Positions 33,751-45,614 of a stretch of 64,000 bases of DNA are shown here, piece by piece. This DNA is from Uloborus plumipes (lineage: Eukaryota; Arthropoda; Arachnida; Araneae; Uloboridae). Where the stretch lies: NCBI GenBank assembly GCA_038373865.1, contig JAXGGA010001710.1, positions 78,674-142,673 on the forward strand, in the 5' to 3' direction. Made by a program: the position numbers and the translations under genes. The notes under the pieces are model-generated. The model was not told where the DNA came from. It worked only from the letters and a program-made list of their open reading frames with translations, and did no database searches. Every line of letters starts with the position of its first letter. Position 1 is the first letter of the stretch.

Positions 33751-34396
33751 TTAAGGGACAAAGTATTTTCGAGTGATTAATGCTGTTTCTATTTATGTCA
33801 TATTTACTGCAGTTATGTAAATAATTTGTTTCTTGAAACGTTGTTACAAACGATAAGTTTCCAGTTTTGAGGCTCGCCTGCATTAATAAACATAATGTCT
33901 TGTACCTTTTAAAGAGTTCGCATCGCAGTTAACGCCATCTAGGGACATATTAGGACAACTTCCATTTTTCAGACTAGATAATAAATATTTAAAAGACCTC
34001 ATGGGAAAAAAGAGAGAAAAATTTACGCCTGAGTAATTAATTCCTTAAATTCGATAACCCTTCTTTTCAACCAGGGTAGGGAGGGGACAGGCCTTTCCTA
34101 CCCCCATGACTGGATATTTTAAGCACAGATTAATGCCCTGTCTTTTCAAAATACCGGAATCAACCGACTTCCTGTCATCAACCCGTTCGTGACGTAATTA
34201 ATGGACACGAAAAAGGAATCAGGTCGCGTCCCAAAAATAAAAAAATATGAATAAAAATGCCACATGCAGCGGCGATGTCACCAGATACTCGTCACACACA
34301 GAAACCCCTTACCCCCGAAACGAGAAAAAGAAAAAAAAAAGGTAAATACTGCGAGAGAGTAAAAAAAAATCACGTGCTTCCACAATACTACGTTCG
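33751..34396. other. No gene seen
   Basis: AT-rich; A-rich stretches at 34323-34341. No supported feature. Confidence 0.5.
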
Positions 34397-34417
34397 TACT
34401 ACTACTACTACTACTAC
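34397..34417. repeat. (ACT)n microsatellite
   Basis: Seven ACT units just upstream of a CpG-rich block. Confidence 0.9.
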
Positions 34418-34429
34418 GCCTTCATTGTG

Positions 34430-34660
34430 AGTGAGCGTGAGAACGCTGCCCTAGCGCGGGCTTTTTCGACCAATGGCGGCGCTGCGTTCCCGATTTGGCG
34501 GGAGCCCATAATCACGGGAGCGAACAAAAGGAGGACCGGAAATACCGATGGCGTGAACAACCTCGTCTGCTCTTTCCCCGAGCTCCCCTCCCCCCTTTTC
34601 GCGGGGAGGGAGGCATCCTCTCTCTCTCTCTAGCAGACGATCCGAGAGGATATGCGCGCG
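34430..34660. promoter_or_regulatory. CpG-rich block with CCAAT and YY1-like site
   Basis: GC- and CpG-rich sequence in an AT-rich setting. It contains CCAATGGCGGC (34470-34480), a CCAAT box overlapping an ATGGCGGC YY1-like core, plus TTTGGCGGGAG (34493-34503), similar to an E2F site. This composition fits a TATA-less promoter or first exon. Open frames on both strands (34427-34633, 34451-34786, 34495-34770) show no recognisable protein. No transcript evidence. Confidence 0.3.
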
Positions 34661-36024
34661 CTCTCTCGCGCAGTTTTGAAAATGAAAGAAAATGGCACCA
34701 CAGTGGAGGTCAGGCCAGACAGAATCGCACTCTCCAAAACGGAAGAAGAATTTTGAGCAGACATCTCTAGGCAAACTGCTTCTCAATTTGTGTTGTTGGA
34801 TGGATGGTGAAGCGCGAATACGTTTCTTTTGTCAGGGCTGTCGTGATTCTGGAGTTTAGGGGAGTAATTAATTTTTAATTTTTCATGTTTTCATAAAATA
34901 AACCAATCCCCCCTGGACGTAACATAATAAGTATAATCGAGGGGAACCGGGAGGTGAAGGCGTCTCTTCCTCCATCTTTATATTTCGACAAAAGCATTCT
35001 CTCAATTTTTGAATCAATTATCTTCTTCAATTCACCAAACTTTTTTTGTTAGAATCAGTGGCGCCCCAATTTGAAATCGAGAATCACGCGATGTTTCTGA
35101 AACTTCAGAATTATCCTTATTCGACAAATTTTGTCTGTTCTGCGAATTTGAAGACAATATTGCTTTTTCAAAACGCCCAATGTCCCTTTTCATCATGTTT
35201 AGGTTGCGTACATACTTATATTTTACCACTCGTAAAAATTCGGAGTTTTATTCGGAAAACTGAGCCCGGGTGTCCCATTTGCAAACAACTTTCTCTTTTT
35301 TTCCACTGCTGTATAAACATAACCAAGCAGAATAGCCTAATTTTCCTTAAACAATTTCTCCCACTTTAGAATTCAAATAAACTTCTTTTAAAAAAGAAAG
35401 AAAAGAAAACGCCTCCGTATTTTAGGCACACACTTTTTGCCACATCGTATCGAGTGGAACTCATACTTTTATTTTTGTTGACATTTGGCGCAACTAGTTA
35501 CGTAATGCTCTCTTGGGGGGTCTCTTGCAATAATGTACTTCTTCAATAGTTATTTCGTGAATGCGTTGTGAATCTTATTATTGTTACCTCCTTTAGACGG
35601 TGCATGTGCATCTCAACTGGATGTTATGAATGGGTCTGAGAGAACCATGTGATGCAAGTAGGGTTGCCATAATTTTCGTCAGCCTTATCGGGGCATCAAC
35701 GGGGATCGTAACTGAAGCTTTGGGGGAAAGCCCCAATTGAAGAAGTTTTTTTTCCAGCGAAAGGAGGGTTGTTTGTTAAATATTATAGCATATTATTATG
35801 CACTGTGCTCATAAGTTGCATATTTACATTTTTTTTATAAATTATTCTGGGCTATGTCATCATGTTTAGAATGAAAAATATGCAAATAACATCACAATCT
35901 ATAAAAAAATAGCTAATTCGACGTACTACTTTTTACTTTACCTAAAATATCTTTGGTAATAACGTAAAATATAAAATGCAATATTTATAAATATTTTCAT
36001 TTTAAGCAGCCGAATAAGGATATT
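34661..36024. other. No gene seen
   Basis: Mostly AT-rich. GTAGGGTTGCCATAATTTTCG (35660) and CAGTGGCGCCCC (35055) resemble transposon-end words, but no partner ends were found. Confidence 0.45.
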
Positions 36025-36384
36025 CACAGCAATAAAAAAGCTGTTGTTTATACAGTATAATACTGGAAGCAGAGGTTCCAGTTTAAAACTGTAAAAGCAC
36101 AGTAATAAACTGTAAAATTAGCTATTTACAGTTTATTACTGTAAAATCAGCAATTTCCCATAAACTTTGTTGTATTTTACTGTAAAAACAACAGTATAAT
36201 AATGGCGGCAGAAGTTCCAGTTTAAAACTGTAAAATGCACTGTAATGAACTGAAAATAGCAATTTTACAGTTTATTAATATAAATGAGCAATTTTACAGT
36301 TTACTACTCTAAAATGAGCAATTTTACGGCTCATTACTGTAAAATTAGCTGTATTATATTGTAAAAACCATCTATTTTTTAGTG
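36025..36384 (+). mobile_element. Palindromic-module MITE, copy 8
   Basis: Left CACAGCAATAAAAAAGCTG then TTTATACAGTATAATACTGG; right AACCATCTATTTTTTAGTG. Family words AGAGGTTCCAGTTTAAAACTG occur at 36070 and, slightly changed, at 36210. Modules CAATTTTACAGTTTATTA are present near the right end. Confidence 0.8.
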
Positions 36385-36475
36385 TCACGTATTTTGAAGG
36401 TTCTGTGCAGGATGCTATTTTATTATTCTTAAGTACCGATAAAATCGATTTTTCGAGGAACGATTGCACCATAGT

Positions 36476-36790
36476 TGCCACTAGGACAAGATCGAAGGAC
36501 GGGCTAAGCCCATCAATAACATCCAGATACGGAAAAGCAGAATGTTTTTCAGTTTTTCTGGTAAAGTAGAGGAGTTGCTTTTGGTAAATTCAAAAAAAGA
36601 AAGAAGGGAAACGAGCCACAGTGATGAACTTACAACTTAAAGTGGGATTCGAGCCACTAGGGCGAAATCGAAAGACGGGCTAAACAGATCAATAACATCC
36701 ATATTCTCAAATGCAGAATATTCTTTTTTTTTTCCCCAAAGGAAAAGGGTCGATTTCAGGAAATTTGAGAAGAGACAACCGCTTCAAGTT
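36476..36790 (+). repeat. Direct duplication, about 176-bp period
   Basis: GCCACTAGG near 36478 and 36654 starts two copies sharing GACGGGCTAA, ATCAATAACATCCA and AAAAGCAGAAT/AAATGCAGAAT. Non-coding. Confidence 0.75.
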
Positions 36791-37534
36791 ATTAAATTCT
36801 GAATTCCACGCGTTAGAGCTACTAAAACCCATTTCCACTTGTCCCGAAGCGAGACCGACTTTTTTTTCTTAGTGTCTCCCCCATAAAGAAGAGACTTTCA
36901 TTGTCGCTTAACCATTCCAAGAACGGCGGACTGGTGTAATAAGTTTTTATTCCAACGTGGCCGTTTCCGTTTTCATAAAAGATGGGGTTATTAGCGTCAT
37001 TGCTAAGCACTTCCGTACGCTGTAACGGGCACGCAGACGCACGCTTGTGGAAGTTGAATTTTTAACGAAGAGAAAAAAAAATGGAGGAGAAAAAAAATCT
37101 TCCCACTTTTTTGTGGGAAAGTTGGTGGACCAAGACAAAGGCTTGTCAGTTCTCTTTAATTACATGAAGCTACGGTAAAGATTACACGCTGAAAACGAGA
37201 GAGGAAAAAAAAAAAGCTTTCAATTTTCATCACGTACGGTGATTTCTGATGTGATTACACCGTCATTTCCGATAAAATTATTTTGCCTTATTCAATGCCC
37301 GTGAATCAATGTTGTGTGGTAATTAACAGAGCGGTATTTGGATACCCGAAAGAATCGCTCAGTTCGGGCTAAATTTAGGAAGCTGCTACATTGAATACCG
37401 CGTCAGAAAGATTTTTTGGGTTCTCAATTAATTCATTATTTATGTCTCTTAATATTGTTATCCATTTGTATTTATATCTCTTTACATTTGTATCTATTTG
37501 TATTTATCGATCTTTTTATCAATAACTATAACAA
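36791..37534. other. No gene seen
   Basis: Includes a balanced, non-repetitive stretch (37220-37400) with homeodomain-like TAATTA and Sox-like ATTGTT words. No exon recognised. Confidence 0.45.
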
Positions 37535-37810
37535 CGATAACTATAAATTACAAAGGCAAATCACTTAAAAACTCATCTAGCCTGCTTGTTTTTATTATTT
37601 TTTTTTTTACTTCTTTATATTCATTATCATAATATCATTTAAGCTTAAGTTCTTTACATTTATAAATAATATTAATTAACAATTACTGAAAATTACAATG
37701 GCAAATCACTTAAAAACCCATCTGGCCTGCTTTATTTCATTAAAAACAAATATTGCTACTCCTTCTTTACATTCTGTATACTTATTATCGTAATATTTAC
37801 CTGTATTTAT
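37535..37810 (+). repeat. Direct duplication, about 150-bp period
   Basis: AAATTACAAAGGCAAATCACTTAAAAACTCATCTAGCCTGCTT near 37544 recurs near 37692 with few changes, followed in both by TTCTTTA and ATTATCNTAATAT. A second-order duplication in AT-rich DNA. Confidence 0.8.
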
Positions 37811-39667
37811 TTTAAACTTTACTAATTTTAATACTGTATCGTGAAAGATTTTGCAAACAATCGCCTATTTTGACCTCAAATTTGAGGTGATTAGAAAAGG
37901 GAATCCAAGTATCCATGTTATTTGCTCTGTTTTAAATTACTTTCACTGTGATCATAATGTCATAAAAAAAAGATTTTCAAGAGTCGGTAACTGTTAGGTA
38001 TGAATGATAAAAATAAAGTTACGAAGCACAATACTCGAAACTGTTTGCGAACGCGTGTTTTAGGTTAACAAGGAATCCATTCTTCAATACGAAAGAAGTG
38101 AGCTTACGGAGAGATCAGCATCCGACAAAAGCATAAAAAAAGCGTGTTATTAACTATTTGTAAATTTTTGACCACATCAATGTTGTAATTCATGTTTTGT
38201 TATTCATATTTCGTAATTCATATTTTCAGCACGAAGGTGTTGTTTTATTTTCTGAGATTTCGTACATGTAAATTATAAGTGTTTCGCTTGTTCTATTTTT
38301 TTTTTCCCTCCAGAGTCTGGTATTTCAATGGGATAGGCTAAACGAACTTATTTATATAGGTGACAAAATCTGCGTTTTTAAAGCACAAATATTCAAAATT
38401 TTAACATGCAGTTGTTTAGTAGTTTCTTATAAGCCTAAATACATGTTTGCAATTTTGTGCTGTAATAAAGGCGATTTTTAATATTTATATTTACTTATTT
38501 ACTTTAATTTTTTTTTTAATTTAGTTTTTGCACAGTAATAAATGTTTTACGTCAAACCATACCTTTCGAAAGCATGAAAAGTGTTTGTAATTTGGTATTT
38601 ATTTGAATTTTATTAAGAAATACCTTTTATATCTCATTTTTAGTAGTCATGAAGAGACCAACAAGTCCGCTTTCGTCAATGTAGGAAATAACTAAAAATA
38701 GGTCCAAACTTTTAATTCAAATACATGGCTTATCATTTAAATGACGTCCTCAAAGTGTTATAAGTAAATACAGTCATTTTTAGAAGCGCATTTCTGGTTT
38801 TTATTTTCAGAGAAAAGTCTAAATATTAGTTCATTCTTCAAAAAGGAAATTGTTTATCAAACTTTCCAATGGAATACACTTTTTTCTTCAAATTTTGAAG
38901 TTCTTTAAATTGCTTTGGAAATTTAAGAAAAGTGCCCTAGAATCACTTAAACAATTTGAAAATACTGCCTGCTTTGGAAATAAAATTGCCAATTATACTT
39001 TCAAAAAATACTTTCAGAAAGAGATGATTAAAATAATGTTTCATAAAGCAGTAGAACGTCCTTAATTTTACTGTTTATTATTTTAAAATTGCCGGCTGCA
39101 GAATCTATGGCAAATTCCTCTTATCTCCTATTATTTATTGTTATTTTTACGTTTTTATGAGATTACTAAAAGCAGAAGCAATCAAGGTAGGAAAAAAAAG
39201 TTTTAATAGTGAAGAGAAAAAAAGAACTTAAAATGCTTTTCGCCGTCAATTGCGAAAGCGACGATCGGCGACTTTCTCGAGATAAGCCGTGAAAAACCTT
39301 GACAGCATTTAGCTCACAATCAGTTTTATTTCTCTCTCCAGTAATAGATACGATCTCTTAGTGTGAGGTTTTCGGGGTTAGAGTTTTTTAGGACCGAAGA
39401 ATCATTTTTGTGTGTGTGTGTGCGTTCCCGTCGCTTTCAGCTCTTTGATTCTCTGCACATTCATTTTCGGCATTTAGTTCATAAGATTTGGGGATAAATG
39501 TTCAACCCTTTATCAAAGTATTTTTATCTGTTAAAACCAGATAAAATTTCTTTGGGTCAAGTTTGTTTCAAGTTTAGAAATAATCTTTATATTAGTTTAA
39601 AAAAACTAAAAAATACGCTTTTAGATACTCTTATTACACCAGCATGTAATATGTAGTTTATACAATA
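37811..39667. other. No gene seen
   Basis: AT-rich; a short GT run at 39411-39421. A plus frame at 38850-39065 has no family resemblance. Confidence 0.5.
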
Positions 39668-39799
39668 CTAGCGGTACCCGCACGGCTTTGCCCGTGGTAT
39701 AAAATTAAAAGTTCATTTGTAAAATAGTTGATATCGCAGAAAAAATGCTCTATTTTAGTTGTAATTCAACTATAATTCCTTCCATGTATGATACAAAAA

Positions 39800-40254
39800 T
39801 CTGGTATGGACCCCACGCTACTTATTTTTACGTGTAAATTTCTTAGTAGATGCCTTAAGTGCTAAAATAGTGCTTGGAGTGAGCAAGATAACAGTTCAAA
39901 CATTTATATCCCTAGTTTGCCACGAAACAATGCAAAAAAAAGTGTTTTACAATGATTAATCCCCTAAATATCGCCGATTTTAACATCATTCAGTGGATTT
40001 TTCGCAAAATATCACCAATAGCGCCAAATTGAGTCCAAATAAAAAAAAGAAAACAATTTTTTTCGTCAACTTGGTGATATGTCGCCAAAATGGCGGCAAA
40101 TACTTGGCGACCAAAAGCTTGGCGATATAACGCCAAGTGGTCGTGCCAATTCATATCACTTTTGTCTGCATTGAAATGAACACTGATTTACTCCACAAAA
40201 GGGGTAAAACACCCCCTTGGAACATTCGAATGCAACCCCAAGGGCAGATGCACA
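39800..40254 (+). mobile_element. Rolling-circle-like element Z, copy B (3' truncated)
   Basis: Starts TCTGGTATGG after an A run like the other copies, retains the 5' half and the TTGGCGA palindrome zone (40070-40140), and stops after GGGGTAAAACACCCCCTTGG...AGATGCACA. It lacks the ACATAC stretch and the 3' hairpin. Confidence 0.75.
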
Positions 40255-40485
40255 AAAATAAGCCAAACGAGAAAATAAGAACAATTTTGTTGCTCACAGA
40301 AACTAACAGAAATCTTACCAAAGTTTAAAAGAAGAAGAAAGATTTCTTTCCTAGCTTAAAAAACAAAACAATACATTTTCCGAAATGAAACACTTTAAAA
40401 AGAACGATGCAATATTGCAATTGATACGATATTTGGTTAATCTGTGCTTTAGGTACCGTTTTCTCGTTAAATGGGCGATAGGCGC

Positions 40486-40845
40486 GCCAAGCGTGGTAAC
40501 CCTGGCTATTTTGCGTAGTTGACTTTTTGAAAACGCGCCAAGCAGGGTCCCAAAGCATCTTCACCGGGAAAAAGACAGGGTTGCCAGAGAATTGGAACAA
40601 AAAATACTACGCCTCCTCTAAAAAAAATATTACAAAATACTACTATTTCCAAACGTTGCCAAAATCAATATTGCTAAGATGCGAAATCTATGCAAATGAA
40701 AAAAAAAAAAAACCCGCCAAATATTTTAATTAAGTCATTAAAGTATATTGGAAACAGGGTTGCTAGAAAAATACTACGCTCCTTATTTGGGCCGAAAAAA
40801 TACAACCGTAGTATCAAAAATACTACGTCTGGCAACGCTGGAAAA
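40486..40845. repeat. GTTGCCAG / TACTACG inverted cluster
   Basis: CAGGGTTGCCAGAGAATTGG...AATACTACGCC (from 40575) and CAGGGTTGCTAGAAAAATACTACGCTCC (from 40755), with inverted partners TACTACGTCTGGCAACGCTG (ending about 40841) and GGTAACCCTGGC...GCGTAGT (40496-40519). The last 86 bp form a small inverted-repeat unit of MITE type. No clean target duplication. Confidence 0.5.
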
Positions 40846-41345
40846 AGAACAAAACAAAAATAAGTATGAACACGTAACCATGGTAACAACATGAAAAGTT
40901 GATTTCCGTTGATAAAATAATTCATTTCATCTCTCTTTTCAAACAAATTTTATCCTTGAGCTATTATATTTAGAATCGTTTGGCTTGCTTTACTGAAGGT
41001 AAGCCTTGAATTCCGGGATTCTTAAAACAATTGTTACAGCTCTCCTGATGATCGTAGAAACTTCGAAAAAATGTCATTTTGTGCAGAAAATTTCAAGCTT
41101 TTGAATGACATAAGACTTGAAAATGTGTATGAAATATTTCTTCCCTATTTTATCGAATTTCCGCTAAGAATTCGAATAGAAAAAGAACGAAATGGAATTT
41201 TCGAAAAATCGCTTCGAGGTGCAAAACTACATGCTACAAACTAATTTTGTGCCAAGTGGCATGAAAATCGACCGAACGGTTTTGGCGCTACGCGCGTAAC
41301 AGACAGACAGACAGAACCACCTTCAGCTTTATTATTAGTAGAGAT

Positions 41346-41610
41346 AGTTTAGCCTTTAGTATTATTAATGGTGAAAAATGTATTACTTTTATATTTGCAA
41401 AGAGCAGGAATTTTATCCTTTATTCTGTTGCATACAAACAACTGAAACTCTTATAACACTGGTACATCAACATGCAATGTATTGCATGCAATGTAGTTTA
41501 GCCTTTAGTATTAATAACAGTATTGAATATATTACTTTTATATTTGCACAGAACGTGAATTTTATCTTTTATTCAGAGTTACATACATACCCACAAGTGA
41601 AACTAATAAA
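41346..41610 (+). repeat. Direct duplication, about 147-bp period
   Basis: TAGTTTAGCCTTTAGTATTA at 41346 and 41493, followed in both by ATTACTTTTATATTTGCA and TTTTATC. It lies at the right edge of the degenerate element. Confidence 0.8.
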
Positions 41611-42399
41611 AGCGTATTAAAAAGAATCAAATGATTCAGCTCTGTTATAAAAATATAGACATAAGAAAACAAACGGATTTATCTGAGTTATTAAACCAAT
41701 TAAATTCATCTTTTATTTTTTTAAAAGAATTTTTTTATGTATAGCGAAAGCGCTCTTTTTTTCTGTTTGTGGTATTTCACGATTTAAATAACCAAAGCAA
41801 AGGCTTCAAAAATATGGAAGAAACAATAAGATGGAAAAGAGACATTTCCAAAGAAACAAAATGCGAATTTGCTTTTTTTCACCCTCCTGTAAAATTGTGT
41901 CCTTTGGATTTCCGATGTTTTACGATTGAAATCGAAGACATGTTAAAACGAATGCTTAAACACAATACACATTACACACTGACAGACCCTTCTTACATTA
42001 ATAGACAATCCCAAATAAAAGAGAGTAGAAAAAGTAGGGCAAAGTGAACTAGCGTGCAAAAAGTGAAATGATGAAATATTTTTACGGTTTGCAGTGCCCA
42101 GAGCCCACTTATATAATAATATTTTAAGTACAGTTTTAAACTTATAGTTGATTCAAGTTAAAAAAAATAGTAATGGAATAAATAGCTCTAAATAGCAATA
42201 AAAAATAGTTTAAGTCAGTTTTCAAATTTAGTACGCACATTGTAATATCTTGAGGTTTATCAAAAATTACTTTTGTCATTTAAAAATGACCAAGCTTTAT
42301 AATTAACTTTAAAAATATTAATTGAAACCTTCTACTGTACATTGCAGCACCTATTAATATTAATTAATATTAGGTATGTTTTAATTTTAAAGGTTTAGT
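41611..42399. other. No gene seen
   Basis: AT-rich. A 92-codon plus frame (41769-42047) is the cleanest here but matches no family I know and lacks supporting context. Confidence 0.45.
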
Positions 42400-42965
42400 A
42401 TAGTTTGCCAAGTGTACGCACGGCAAAATGAAAGGGGGAAAGTTAAAAAATTAATTTTATTTGCATATATCATTCCTTTGTTTAGTTACTTATGAATTCA
42501 TTCATAAACTCATTTTATTCATTCATTCTCTTATTGCCATATTCATTCACTATGTTATTCACTTACCTCCACCAGTCATATATTAATTTATTGATTTATT
42601 GATTTATTACATTTTCGTTAATGCGTTTTTATTTTCATTTATATAATGAGAAATAATTTTAGCTATCAAATGAAAGAAGATTTCATAAGAAAAATACTTT
42701 ATATTTCACCATGAAAAAAATGAAAATTTTCCATTTTTTTTTTCATTGACGGTATCAGTATACTACAAAAATAAAAATTAATAATTTAACACAAGTTTTA
42801 CCATAAAATACATTGTTCCTTCTTTTCGTACAATAAATTTGAAACAAATTTCCAATATGCTCATTTTGATAAAGGTACTTACCTTAACGCTTCCCTGTCA
42901 ATTTTGCTTCCTTACCGAAGTACTCTTTTTGCAGCGAAGCCAAACTTAAATCTCGTCGTTAGGGA
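42400..42965 (-). repeat. Left arm of a diverged inverted repeat
   Basis: Reverse complement of 42880-42965 (TTTAAGTTTGGCTTCGCTGC, AGAGTACTTCGG, then GTTAAGGTAAG) resembles 46808-46925. The far end (42410-42430: GTGTACGCACGGCAAAATG) resembles, inverted, 47636-47655. The composite hAT/element Z insertion lies between the arms. The middle is too AT-rich for a confident alignment by eye. Confidence 0.4.
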
Positions 42966-43918
42966 TATCTTACCATGATTTTGTTAAGAATAAGAAAAAA
43001 TACCAATCATGGTTTAAAATATTTTATGAATTGTTTACTGTGAATTTCTTTCTTTCTGTCTGTTTAAAAAAATCGACTGTTTAAAGAGTTATGCCACACG
43101 AGTGCAGAAAAAACGTTAACATTTCTAATAAGTACTGTGTTGTTAAGCGATGGCAGAAATTAATTTTGGATTTACGCATGTAACATTTACTCAATAACGA
43201 CTAATTATGTTGCTATTATTGCAAATAAGACATTTGTTCAATAAATGTCAAAAAAGGGAGAAAACGTTATTTAGATTCAATAAGACGTAAAATGGCAAAT
43301 TTTAATCTTGATTATGTTATTAAGACCAGTAATGCAGTTTGTTTTATTCTGTAATTTTCGAAACTTAAATACATCACGAAAGTAATAGTTACTAAATAAA
43401 ACAGTAATTTAGTTTCAAATTCGATCGATTTTGAATTTAATATTATTTTCCAAAATTATAGTTTCTTCGAAACTATAATCCAAAACTTTACAGGCGAGTT
43501 TAGCGCACGTATTATGCGTAAAATTTTCAGCACAACTAAATAGCAAACTAGTCACTAATACAATGTTCATCTTAGCTGTGATTCGTATTAGTTTTGGTCG
43601 TATTAAGAACGTTCAACTATATTTCAATCGCAAGAGCACCAACGTCTGTTAAATGAGTTTAGAGTTAAAAGAGTTGGATAAGCAAGACTCTTCTGTTTTT
43701 AATGTTTTAACTTTTTCGCACTAAGGCTTTTGAACCTGAAATATAAACGCATAATAAATATTTTACACAGGTTTTTTAGTTACCGAAAATGTTTTCAAAA
43801 AAATCTGGATGACGCTTTGAAAGAAATCAATAAACTTTGTTCAGCAGCATTCTTTACGCTTATTGGGAAACAAAAAAGGAAACAAAGTATTCATTTGAAT
43901 TTAAGAGAATGTGGGGAA
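42966..43918. other. No gene seen
   Basis: AT-rich; no supported feature. A plus frame at 43730-44047 runs into the MITE and is not called. Confidence 0.5.
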
Positions 43919-44031
43919 AAGCGAAACAGGGGTGCCCTGCCCATCCCCCTCAAGTTCAATGGCGCTAATTCCCCCCCCCCCAATTTTCAGAATCCTCTTG
44001 TGCTTTTTATTTTATTTTTTAACCCTTTTTT

Positions 44032-44828
44032 ACTTCCTTTTACGTAGTAAAGGAAGTATTGTGATAGCGAAAAAAAAAAAATCTGGTATGGGCTCCACAC
44101 TACTTCCTTTTACGTGTAAATTTCTTAGTAGTTGCCTTAAGTGTTAAAAAAAGTGCTTGGAGTGAGCAAGGTAACAACTCAAATATTCACACCCCTAATC
44201 TGCCACGAAACAGTGCAGAAAAATGTTTTACAATGGTTAATTTTCTATTGCCGATTTTAACATCATTTAGTGATTTTTTCGCAAAATATCGGCAATAGCG
44301 CCAAGTTGAACCCAAATTCAAAAAAATTTTTTTTTTCGCCAAATTTGTCGCCAAGTTGGCGTCAAACACTTGGCGACCAAAAGCTTGGCGAAAAATCGCC
44401 TATTGGTCCGCGCCAATTCATATCACTTGTCTGCATTGAAATTAACACTGATTTATCCCAAAAAGGGGTAAAACACCCCCTTGGGAACATTCGAATACAA
44501 CCACAAGGGGAGGTGCACAATTAGACCATCCTCAGAGCCTACCTACCAAGTTAGAAGCTTCTACGGCATATAGTTTTTGAGTTATGCGACACACATACGC
44601 ACATACGTACATACAGACGTCACGAGAAAACTCGTCGTAATTAACTCGGGGGTGGTTGAAAAGGATTTTTCGGCTGCTTATATGTTGGAAGGTACATATG
44701 CACGTGCTGACAGGTCGACAAAACGACTCAACATTCATTCAGGGGTGAGCAAAATCAAAATTTTGACCCAAATTTGAGGAAAATATTTTTCGCGATCACA
44801 ATACTTCCTTTACTACGTAAAAGGAAGT
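44032..44828 (+). mobile_element. Rolling-circle-like element Z, copy C
   Basis: Complete copy with an extra 38-bp inverted tail fragment (ACTTCC...GTGATAGCG, 44032-44069) before its TCTGGTATGG start. It ends in the hairpin ACTTCCTTTACTACGTAAAAGGAAGT at 44803-44828. Contains the TTGGCGA/TCGCCAA zone and a shortened ACATAC stretch (44592-44614). The start of copy D follows after only eight A. Confidence 0.75.
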
Positions 44829-45614
44829 AAAAAAAATCTGGTATGGGTCCCACACTACTTCCTTTTACGTGTAAATTTCTTTGTAGATGCCTTAGTGTTA
44901 AAATAGTGTTAGGAGTGAGCAAGATAGCAATTCGAACATTTACACCCATAGTTTGCCACGAAACAATGCAAAACAAATGTTTTACAATGATTCATTTTCT
45001 AAATATCGCAGATTTTAACATCATTCTGTGGATTTTTCGCAAAATATCGCCAATAGCGCCAAATTGAACCCAAATTCAAAAAATATTTTTTTTCGCCAAA
45101 TTTGTCGCCAACTTGGCGACATGTCGCCAAGTTGGCGTCAAACACTTGGCGACCAAAAGCTTGGCGATATATCGCCAAGTGGTCGTGCCAATTCATCTGC
45201 ATTGAAATTAACACTGATTTACCCCAAAAAAGGGGTAAAACACCCCTTGGGGGCATTCGAATGCAACCACAAGGGGAGGTGCACAACTAGACCATCCTCA
45301 GAGCCTACATACCAAGCTAGAAGCTTCTACGGCATATAGTTTTTGAGTTATGCGACCCACATACATACATACATCCGCACACACGTACATACAGACGTCA
45401 CGAGAAAACTCGTCGTAATTAACTCGGGGGTGGTTGAAAAGGATTTTTCGGCTGCTTATATGTTGGTAGGTACATATGCACGTGCTGACAGGTCAAAAAA
45501 GCTACTGAACATTCATTCTGGGGTGAGCAAAATCGAAATTTAGACTCAAATTTGAGTGATTTTTTTTTTTTTTTTTCGCGATCACAATACTTCCTTTACT
45601 AGGTAAAAGGAAGT
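44829..45614 (+). mobile_element. Rolling-circle-like element Z, copy D
   Basis: Directly head-to-tail after copy C. Same order of parts: TCTGGTATGG, ACTTCCTTTTACGTG, TTGGCGA palindromes, GGGGTAAAACACCCC, an ACATAC stretch, then the 3' hairpin at 45589-45614. Near the end a T run replaces part of the usual sequence. Confidence 0.75.

Larger units (their letters stand above)
39668..41345 (+). mobile_element. Degenerate element with TACTAGCGG start and (CAGA)n end
   Basis: Starts TACTAGCGGTACCCGCACGG (39668) and ends GTGGCATGAAAATCGACCGAACGG...CGCTACGCGCGTAACAGACAGACAG followed by TTTATTATTAGTAGAGAT (about 41230-41345). Paired boundaries of this style are common in dispersed arthropod repeats, but I cannot assign a class. 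The interior is interrupted by element Z copy B and by a GTTGCCAG-type cluster. No intact frame. Confidence 0.45.
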
